From: Synergistaceae bacterium
GTDB taxonomy: Bacteria > Synergistota > Synergistia > Synergistales > Aminobacteriaceae
Direction of reading: 5' to 3'
Length of the DNA: 12,542 nt
NCBI GenBank assembly: GCA_022837505.1
Contig: JALHFZ010000052.1
Location: 1 to 12,542 of the forward strand
Shown here in pieces: positions 7,203 through 12,542 of the stretch (positions are counted from its first letter, which is position 1; each line of letters opens with the position of its first letter). Position numbers and translations under genes: made by a program. The notes beneath the pieces are model-generated. The model did not search any database and was not told the DNA's origin. It was given only the letters and a program-made list of their open reading frames with translations.

Positions 7203-7239
7203 GGAGAAAAGACTACATTTTCAGGAGGTATATCGCTCT

Positions 7240-8508
7240 ATGCCCACCCCCATTCAGAACACCCTCGCCATCGTCTGCGGCGGAGGCCCCGCCCCGGGGA
7301 TCAACAGCGTTATCAGCTCCGTCACCATTGAGGCGAAAAAATCCGGCTGGGAGGTCTACGGAATGTACGACGGCTTCTCCCACCTCGCAAGGGGAGAGAA
7401 AAAAGTCCTCCCCCTCACCATCGACGGGGTCAGCCGCATCCATTCCGATGGAGGGAGCATCCTCCGGGTCTCCCGGTTCAACCCCACCAAAGAGGAGGAA
7501 TCCCTCCGGAATGTGGTGGACACCCTCATCGGGATGGGGATAACCCATCTCGTCACCATCGGAGGGGATGACACAGCCTATGCGGCCTCGAGAGTTGCCG
7601 ACTACGGAAAGAAGAAGCTGGGGCTCAACATCAATTTCGTCCATGTACCCAAGACCATCGACAACGACCTTCCCCTGCCGGAGGGGATCCCCACCTTCGG
7701 CTTCGAGACCGCCCGCTCCCTCGGCACCCAGATCGTCTCAAACCTGATGACGGACGCCAAGACCACGGGGCGCTGGTTTCTCGTGGTGGCCATGGGGCGG
7801 GTGGCAGGGCATCTGGCCCTCGGCATCGGCAAGAGCGCCGGGGCCACGGTGACCCTCATCCCCGAGGAGTTCCCCGCAGACAGAGAAATCCCCCTCTCCC
7901 TCGTAGTGGACATCATCACGGGGTCGATCATCAAGAGGCTGGCCTCGGGCAGAAATTACGGCGTCGCCGTGACGGCCGAGGGGCTCATCGAAAAAATCCG
8001 CCTCGAAGACCTCGAGATGGCCGACTGCCTCGAATACGACGAGCACGGCCATATCCGCTATGCGGAGATCAACTTCTCCGATGTGCTGAAGAAGGAGCTG
8101 CTGCGGAACCTCGCCTCCCTCGGCATCAGGATGGCCGTAAACAACAAGGAGGTGGGGTATGAAGTGCGGTGCGCCCCCCCCAACGCCTTCGACATCGAGT
8201 ACACCCGGAACCTCGGATACGCGGCCTTCGAATTTCTGCGCAACGGCGGAACAAACGCCCTCATCACCATCCAGAACAATCAGATCGTCCCCATCGCCTT
8301 CGAGGATATTATCGACCCGGTGACGAAGAAGACCATGATCAGGATGGTGAACACCCGGTCCATTCAGTACCGCATTGCGAGGGAATACATGATCCGCCTG
8401 GAGCGCCGGGATTTTGAGCCTGGGATCGACTTCGAGAAGCTCGCCGTGGCAGCGAAGATGACCCCCGACGACTTCAGAGAGCGCTTCCGGTACGTGACGG
8501 AATACTGA
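7240..8508 (+). CDS. pfp: Pyrophosphate-dependent 6-phosphofructokinase
   Basis: Makes fructose 1,6-bisphosphate from fructose 6-phosphate in upper glycolysis. The 422-residue protein has CGGGPAPGIN (13-22), then GGDDT (108-112), VPKTIDNDLP (136-145), MGR (185-187), AEGL (246-249) and RCAPPNAFD (310-318). Asp111 and Lys138 are the residues that, in the family, mark use of pyrophosphate; ATP-dependent enzymes have Gly at both places (GGDGS and GTIDND). The call of PPi dependence rests on these two residues. With PPi the reaction is reversible and also serves gluconeogenesis. The ATG at 7240 is chosen for AGGAGG at 7223-7228, although its spacing of 11 bases is a little long; an in-frame ATG at 7201 has no good binding site and would overlap the candidate promoter. 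The gene converges on ddl. Confidence 0.9.
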   Translation: MPTPIQNTLAIVCGGGPAPGINSVISSVTIEAKKSGWEVYGMYDGFSHLARGEKKVLPLTIDGVSRIHSDGGSILRVSRFNPTKEEESLRNVVDTLIGMGITHLVTIGGDDTAYAASRVADYGKKKLGLNINFVHVPKTIDNDLPLPEGIPTFGFETARSLGTQIVSNLMTDAKTTGRWFLVVAMGRVAGHLALGIGKSAGATVTLIPEEFPADREIPLSLVVDIITGSIIKRLASGRNYGVAVTAEGLIEKIRLEDLEMADCLEYDEHGHIRYAEINFSDVLKKELLRNLASLGIRMAVNNKEVGYEVRCAPPNAFDIEYTRNLGYAAFEFLRNGGTNALITIQNNQIVPIAFEDIIDPVTKKTMIRMVNTRSIQYRIAREYMIRLERRDFEPGIDFEKLAVAAKMTPDDFRERFRYVTEY

Positions 8509-8515
8509 GGGGCTC

Positions 8516-8547
8516 TCCTCCCGTCAGGGTCTTTTCTGAAGGGAGGA
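8516..8547. terminator. Hairpin between convergent pfp and ddl (possible terminator)
   Basis: TCCTCCCGTCAG (8516-8527) and CTGAAGGGAGGA (8536-8547) pair with one mismatch around an 8-base loop. It starts 8 bases after the pfp stop and runs into the last codons of ddl. There is no T run on either side, so it is not a classic intrinsic terminator, but it could slow or protect either transcript. Confidence 0.35.
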
Positions 8548-9468
8548 CGTTATCACTCCGTCGAGAAATTGGCCGAAGGTGATCCCCGCAGCAGCTGCCC
8601 CCTTCGGCACAAGGCTCGTGGCGGTCATCCCGGGGACGGTGTTCACCTCGAGGACCACGGGGAGACCGTCGTCGCCAAGGCGCAAATCCACTCTGCTGTA
8701 GCCTGTGCACCCCAGGGCCCTGTGGGCCTCCAGGGACGTCTCTTCCACCCTTCTCCGGAGGGACTCCGGCAGAGGGGCGGGGACGCGGTATTCGCATTCT
8801 CCGGGGGTGTACTTGGAATTGTAGTCGTAAAACCCCCTCACGGGCAGTATCTCGATGACGGGAAGACAGCGGGGGCCCTCCCCCCGGTCCCATACGGTGA
8901 CGGTGAGCTCCCGCCCCGGTATGTACTCCTCCACGATCACCCGGGGGTCGTACCGGAAGGCCTCTTCCATCCCTTCCTCAAGGTGATCCCCTCCGTCGAG
9001 AATGGACACCCCCACGGTGCTGCCGCAGCAGCAGGGCTTCACCACGATGCGGCCGCTCCGTTCGAGGAGTTTTCTGATTCTAAGGTCATCCCCCGTCACA
9101 GCAGCACCCCGTTCCGCCTCGATCCCCTTCGGAACGGCGATCCCTTTCCACTGAAGGAGGGCCTTCCCCGCCATCTTGTCCATGGCGAGGGCGCAGGCCC
9201 CGTGGCCTGAACCGGAAAAGGGAACCCCGAGCATCTCCAGGGCCGCCTGGAGAGTGCCGTCCTCCCCCCACCCTCCGTGGAGGGCGACAAAGGCGAAGAC
9301 ATCCCTCCCTTTACCCGAAAAAATTTCAAATATATCCTCTTTTTTATTGAGGTCAGGTACCGCCACTTCGTGCCCCTGCCCCGACAGGGCCTCAGCCACT
9401 GCCGTTCCGCTGCGCAGGGAGACCTCCCGCTCCGGCCCTTCTCCTCCGGAGAGAACAGCTATTTTCAT
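8524..9468 (-). CDS. ddl: D-alanine--D-alanine ligase
   Basis: An ATP-grasp enzyme that joins two D-alanines for the peptidoglycan stem peptide, in the cytoplasm. The 314 residues hold GGEGPEREVSL (Glu15), LHGGWGEDG (64-71), KPCCCGSTVG (144-153), YDYNSKYTPG (214-223), RVDLR (259-263) and EVNTVPGMTATSLVPKG (274-290). Glu15, Ser150 and Tyr216 fall at the same numbers as in E. coli DdlB. Tyr216 is the residue that favours D-Ala over D-lactate, so ordinary vancomycin-sensitive precursors are predicted. Three consecutive cysteines (146-148) just before the Gly-Ser loop are unusual. The gene stands alone rather than in a cell-wall cluster. GGAAGGG lies upstream of the ATG at 9466-9468. Confidence 0.95.
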   Translation of the reverse strand: MKIAVLSGGEGPEREVSLRSGTAVAEALSGQGHEVAVPDLNKKEDIFEIFSGKGRDVFAFVALHGGWGEDGTLQAALEMLGVPFSGSGHGACALAMDKMAGKALLQWKGIAVPKGIEAERGAAVTGDDLRIRKLLERSGRIVVKPCCCGSTVGVSILDGGDHLEEGMEEAFRYDPRVIVEEYIPGRELTVTVWDRGEGPRCLPVIEILPVRGFYDYNSKYTPGECEYRVPAPLPESLRRRVEETSLEAHRALGCTGYSRVDLRLGDDGLPVVLEVNTVPGMTATSLVPKGAAAAGITFGQFLDGVITSSLQKRP

Positions 9469-9519
9469 TTCAGACCATCCCTTCCGCTTGTGCAGATTCG
9501 GTTTTTATGTGCGGGTTGT

Positions 9520-9528
9520 ATTGTAACA
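9520..9528 (-). promoter_or_regulatory. Extended -10 promoter of ddl
   Basis: On the minus strand TGTTACAAT is TG-N-TACAAT, a good extended -10, about 50 bases upstream of the ddl start. No clear -35 is present at the right distance; an AT-rich palindrome occupies part of that region. Confidence 0.5.
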
Positions 9529-9545
9529 GATGGCCCGGCAGAAAG

Positions 9546-9564
9546 GATTTTTTCCGAAAAAATC
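9546..9564. repeat. Perfect AT-rich palindrome between the dehydrogenase stop and the ddl promoter
   Basis: GATTTTTTC (9546-9554) and GAAAAAATC (9556-9564) are perfect inverted repeats around one base. It directly abuts the dehydrogenase stop codon. It could be a weak terminator hairpin for the upstream gene, though the stem is nearly all A-T, or a protein-binding site centred about 42 bases before the predicted ddl start. Confidence 0.4.
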
Positions 9565-10539
9565 TCAGGATCGGTATCTGCGGAGCAATTCAAGATTAAG
9601 GGTGGTTTCAGGAATTTCGCCGCCGAGTATCTCTTCACAGCAGAGGGCTATGATATCTGAAATATTCGAGACGGATTCCTCCGTCGAGCCCCCCATGTGG
9701 GGAGTCAGGACTGCATTCGGCGCTGAAAGCAGCGGAGAACTCATTGCAATCGGTTCTTCTGCGAACACGTCAAGGCCGGCACCGGCGAGATGGCCCGATG
9801 AGAGCATTTCTGCTAGAGCCTCTTCGTCAACGATTCCTCCCCTGGAGGTGACAATGAGAATCGAGCCCTTTTTCATCAGCGAAAGTTTTTCTCTTGAAAG
9901 GAGATTGCGGGTCCCGTCAGTCATGGGAATGTTCACCGAGACTATATCGGAACAGGAAAGAAGCTCTTCCAGCGTTGTACTTGGAAATTCCTTGTAAGAA
10001 GGAATGTCGGTTGACACGATGACCTTCATGCCGAAAGCCGTTCCCAGAGCGGCTATACGTCCGCCTATTGCACCGGGACCGATAACGCCGAGAGTCTTCC
10101 CTTTCATTTCGCGGCCGTTCATCCAGGAGGGGAGGGATGCGCTGTCCGCTGAATCCCACTTTCCCGATTTGACAAAATTGTCGGCTCTCCCCGCATGCCT
10201 CAGACATTCCAGCATAAGAGAAATGGAAAGTTCCGCCACCGCCTGCGCATTGCCCCCCCGGGAATTAGCAACTATGATTCCTTTTCTGGATGCACTTTCA
10301 ATATCAATATGATTTACCCCTGTGCCGTAGCCGATAATTCCTTTCAGGTTCCGGCTTTGTTCAAGGAGCTCTTCATCCAGAAGGGCATATTCAGCGACAA
10401 TAATATCTGCATCCGTACTTTCCGCCAGAAGGTCTTCCCTCTGGTCCAGCGACAAGCGAAGGATATCTCCAAGGGAAGAGATTCTATTTTCTGCGGAAGA
10501 GGTAATGTTGAAGGAATCAGCAAAGATAATTTTCTTCAA
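9565..10539 (-). CDS. D-isomer-specific 2-hydroxyacid dehydrogenase (probable hydroxypyruvate reductase)
   Basis: An NAD(P)-dependent cytoplasmic oxidoreductase of the D-2-hydroxyacid dehydrogenase family, about 324 residues. It has the substrate-domain motif YGTGVNHIDI (71-80), the dinucleotide fold GVIGPGAIGGRIA (151-163), and catalytic Arg233 (TSRGGIVDEE), Glu262 (DVFAEEP) and His281 (LTPHMGGSTEES). There is no C-terminal ACT domain, unlike long 3-phosphoglycerate dehydrogenases. Sitting after glycerate 2-kinase and enolase, it most likely interconverts hydroxypyruvate (or tartronate semialdehyde-like substrates) and D-glycerate; that substrate is inferred from context. The TTG at 10537-10539 is preferred because GAGGTGGGG lies just upstream and the protein then starts MKKIIFADSF as the family does. 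An ATG at 10570-10572 would add 11 residues and leave 5 bases after the kinase stop. Confidence 0.88.
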   Translation of the reverse strand: MKKIIFADSFNITSSAENRISSLGDILRLSLDQREDLLAESTDADIIVAEYALLDEELLEQSRNLKGIIGYGTGVNHIDIESASRKGIIVANSRGGNAQAVAELSISLMLECLRHAGRADNFVKSGKWDSADSASLPSWMNGREMKGKTLGVIGPGAIGGRIAALGTAFGMKVIVSTDIPSYKEFPSTTLEELLSCSDIVSVNIPMTDGTRNLLSREKLSLMKKGSILIVTSRGGIVDEEALAEMLSSGHLAGAGLDVFAEEPIAMSSPLLSAPNAVLTPHMGGSTEESVSNISDIIALCCEEILGGEIPETTLNLELLRRYRS

Positions 10540-10577
10540 TATCCCCACCTCTTTCTGATTATTCCCGGGCATTCTGC

Positions 10578-11942
10578 TCAGCGAATAAGCATGACCTTGA
10601 GATCGTTGACATTCGTCCCCGTGTTGCCCGTAATGATGGCGTCTTCAAGCTTCAGAAGAGCCGGAGTGGCATCATGCATTTTCAGTGACGCAAAAATATC
10701 GACACCAGCCTCATGGGCTCTCCTCATGGAGGTTTCATCGGCAATTCCGCCGGCGTAGAGCGTAGGGCCATCGGTCCCATCAGTATCAAGTCCGGCAACA
10801 ACAATGGATCCGGCGTCCGATATCTCCAGCGCCGCGCCCAGGGTGAACTCCTGATTTGGTCCCCCTGTTCCGACACTGCTGGAAACGGTCACCGTTGTTT
10901 CTCCCCCTCCTATGACTGCGCAGGGGGCATCCATGGGCCTTGAATTCATGAGTATCTCTTTTGCGATGAAGGCGAAAGTCCTTCCGAGTTCCCTGCTTTC
11001 CCCCTCGAACATTGTAGAGAGAAGCATCGTATTGAAGCCCAGTTCCTGTGCTCTTCGAAGCGCTCCGTTGCAGGCTGAATCGCCCTTCACTATGATATGA
11101 TTTTCCATCCGATTTTTCAGGGTTTTCGGGGTTTCCTGCTCCGCCGGAGCAGCCCTGAGGTATTCCGCTACAGAAGGAGGCATTTGACCCCAGAGGTCAT
11201 ATTTATCGAGGGTTTTCCTGGCGTCTTCAAAGCTTGATGTATCCGGCACGGTAGGGTCGGTAATATAATCGAGGGGGTCCCCGATGACATCTGAGACCGT
11301 AAGATTCACCAGAAAGGCCTCAGGAGAGATGGCCCGGGCAAGCTTTCCTCCTTTGATGAGGCTCAGATGCTTCCGGACGGAGTTTATTTCCAGAATATTT
11401 GCTCCGCAGGTGAGGAGAAGTCTGTTCGCTATTTTCTTATCTTCGAGGGAGATGGCGGAAACAGGAAGGGGAAGAAGGGCGGAACTCCCTCCGGTAATGC
11501 AGGCGAAGACTAGATCTTCCGGTCCAATCGCAGCCGCAAGATCGAGAATCTCAGCTGCGGCGGCCATGCCGGCTTCATTCGGTATCGGATGGCTGGCAAG
11601 ACGCATATCGATGTGCTTCAAAGTGCCTTCCTGCCCTTCTTTGGAGACAATGACGCCTTTGGTGATTGCGCTCCCGAGAATATCATCAAGGGCTTTTGCT
11701 ATGGGAAATGTCGCTTTACCCGCTCCGATGACATATATTTTTTTAAATTTTTTCAGATCATAGGATTGATCACCGATCCACAGGGTTTTATCTGCCTCTG
11801 TACGAATGAGGGCATGAGTGGCTCTCTCCGGATCGGCACATGAAAGGCCCGCGTTGAGAATATCCAGTGCTTCCCTGCGAAGCGCTCTGTTGCCGTGGCA
11901 GATCAGCTGATCGTAATTTTTCACATAGTTAACGCTCATCAT
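10578..11942 (-). CDS. gckA: Glycerate 2-kinase (MOFRL/GckA family)
   Basis: Phosphorylates D-glycerate at C2 with ATP to give 2-phosphoglycerate, in the cytoplasm. The 454-residue protein shows the DUF4147 N-terminal domain, with VIGAGKAT (71-78, Lys76), ITGGSSALLPLP (149-160), NSVRKHLSLIKGGKLA (187-202) and SDVIGDPL (217-224). The C-terminal MOFRL domain has GGGETTVTV (345-353), GTGGPNQEF (358-366) and LDTDGTDGPT (385-394). The family normally has about 420-450 residues, so this copy is complete. It follows enolase by about 70 bases containing a hairpin, and precedes the dehydrogenase by a few bases, giving an operon of consecutive pathway steps. GGGGAGGGG (11948-11956) lies five bases before the ATG at 11940-11942; a second ATG follows at once. 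Confidence 0.93.
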   Translation of the reverse strand: MMSVNYVKNYDQLICHGNRALRREALDILNAGLSCADPERATHALIRTEADKTLWIGDQSYDLKKFKKIYVIGAGKATFPIAKALDDILGSAITKGVIVSKEGQEGTLKHIDMRLASHPIPNEAGMAAAAEILDLAAAIGPEDLVFACITGGSSALLPLPVSAISLEDKKIANRLLLTCGANILEINSVRKHLSLIKGGKLARAISPEAFLVNLTVSDVIGDPLDYITDPTVPDTSSFEDARKTLDKYDLWGQMPPSVAEYLRAAPAEQETPKTLKNRMENHIIVKGDSACNGALRRAQELGFNTMLLSTMFEGESRELGRTFAFIAKEILMNSRPMDAPCAVIGGGETTVTVSSSVGTGGPNQEFTLGAALEISDAGSIVVAGLDTDGTDGPTLYAGGIADETSMRRAHEAGVDIFASLKMHDATPALLKLEDAIITGNTGTNVNDLKVMLIR

Positions 11943-11960
11943 CCGGTCCCCTCCCCAAAG

Positions 11961-11993
11961 AAGGGGCCGGGGAAGACCTCCTCCCGGCCCCTT
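11961..11993 (-). terminator. GC-rich hairpin between enolase and glycerate kinase (terminator or attenuator)
   Basis: AAGGGGCCGGG (11961-11971) and CCCGGCCCCTT (11983-11993) form a perfect 11-bp stem with an 11-base loop. On the minus strand only three T follow (CTTTGGGG), so termination would be partial. The glycerate kinase ribosome binding site begins about four bases later, so the hairpin may lower kinase expression relative to enolase or block transcript decay. Confidence 0.55.
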
Positions 11994-12014
11994 GCTGCTG
12001 TACTGGTATATTTT

Positions 12015-12542
12015 TTAAAAAGGATTCTTAAAGGATCTTCCCGCGTAAAGAGCGGCATCTCCAAGTTCAGCTTCTATTTCGAGAAGACGGTTGTACTTCA
12101 CGGTCCGCTCGGAACGGGTGGCCCCTGTCTTGATCTGACCGGCATTAATGCCTACGGTCACGTCTGAAAGGATGGGATCTTCCGTCTCTCCGGAACGCTC
12201 GGAAACCATGATGCCGAACTGATGCCGATAGGAGCTTTCCGCAGCATTCAGCGTTTCAGAAAGAGTTCCGATCTGATTGAACTTCAGAAGAAGAGCGTTG
12301 CAGTAATCGGCTCTCTCACGAATAAGTCTGGGATTGGTGCACAGGAAGTCATCTCCCACAATCTGAATTCCCAGCTCTTTCGTCGCCAGATCGAACCCTT
12401 CGATATCATTTTCGTCAAAGGGATCTTCCATAGTCGCGATAGGATAGTTTTTGACGAGATCTTTGTAAAAATCAAGAAGTTCCGTCCGGGTTCTCAGTTC
12501 GCCTTCGAACATGTACATGTTTTTCTCGGCATCATAAAAATG
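12015..12542 (-). CDS. eno: Enolase (phosphopyruvate hydratase), C-terminal part, divergent active site
   Basis: The last 175 or so codons of an enolase; the N-terminal domain lies beyond the right edge. Enolase converts 2-phosphoglycerate to phosphoenolpyruvate. Visible barrel motifs are MEDPFDENDIEGF (metal-ligand Glu of EDP), IVGDDFLCTN (metal-ligand Asp), LLLKFNQIGTLSE (catalytic-base Lys), SERSGETEDP and GQIKTGATRSERTVKYNRLL (substrate-binding Lys). The conserved His of S-H-R-S-G-E-T-E-D (His373 in yeast) is Glu here, encoded GAG, and the usual LLKVNQIGT reads LLKFNQIGT. It could be a less usual true enolase or a paralogue with altered activity or substrate. Position before glycerate 2-kinase supports a 2-phosphoglycerate-to-PEP role. 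The promoter is outside the window. Confidence 0.88.
   Translation of the reverse strand, partial: HFYDAEKNMYMFEGELRTRTELLDFYKDLVKNYPIATMEDPFDENDIEGFDLATKELGIQIVGDDFLCTNPRLIRERADYCNALLLKFNQIGTLSETLNAAESSYRHQFGIMVSERSGETEDPILSDVTVGINAGQIKTGATRSERTVKYNRLLEIEAELGDAALYAGRSFKNPF

Noticed and set aside
7039..7239. Longer upstream start for the phosphofructokinase
   Set aside because: The extra residues do not resemble the family and cross the divergent promoters and the start of the metallophosphoesterase; AGGAGG supports the ATG at 7240.
8569..9210. 213-residue plus-strand frame opposite ddl
   Set aside because: It is a shadow of the clear D-Ala-D-Ala ligase reading.

Overview
This is a gene-dense bacterial window of central-carbon and signalling genes. 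Hand counts of 60-base lines give 58-62% G+C in the middle (62% at 4981-5040, 58% at 7561-7620), about 47-52% on the right (47% at 10381-10440, 52% at 11041-11100) and 38% in the first 60 bases. The gene content is a stand-alone PTS enzyme I, a PPi-type phosphofructokinase, MOFRL-type glycerate 2-kinase and HDOD/HD-GYP signalling proteins. Together with the codon style this would fit an anaerobic, amino-acid-using bacterium such as a member of the Synergistota, but that is a tentative inference; no rRNA or other marker is present.

Layout. (1) 1-259, minus: the N-terminal part of an IclR-family regulator, with a near-consensus sigma70 promoter (TTGACA-16-TATAAT) and two 11-bp direct repeats exactly 20 bp apart at and just after the predicted transcription start. 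(2) 513-3181, plus: ptsI, then a DUF6922-like small protein and an overlapping AbiEii-like nucleotidyltransferase. The last two form an apparent toxin-antitoxin-type pair in the same transcription unit as ptsI. (3) 3328-6295, plus: two overlapping signalling genes, an HDOD protein and a GAF/PAS/HD-GYP cyclic-di-GMP phosphodiesterase, closed by a strong terminator. (4) 6363-7145, minus, and 7240-8508, plus: a metallophosphoesterase and a PPi-dependent phosphofructokinase on divergent, partly interleaved promoters. (5) 8524-9468, minus: D-alanine--D-alanine ligase, convergent with the phosphofructokinase. (6) 9565-12542, minus: an enolase (partial), glycerate 2-kinase and D-2-hydroxyacid dehydrogenase, transcribed in that order.

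Working together. The right-hand set forms a short route: hydroxypyruvate to D-glycerate (dehydrogenase), to 2-phosphoglycerate (kinase), to phosphoenolpyruvate (enolase). PEP is the phosphoryl donor of PtsI on the left, and PPi-phosphofructokinase acts at the upper end of glycolysis, so much of the window concerns the PEP/triose-phosphate node. No tRNA, rRNA, CRISPR array, insertion sequence or transposase was seen. The observations most worth a second look are the enolase with Glu in place of the conserved active-site His, the toxin-antitoxin-like pair downstream of ptsI, and the operator-like repeats at the iclR promoter.
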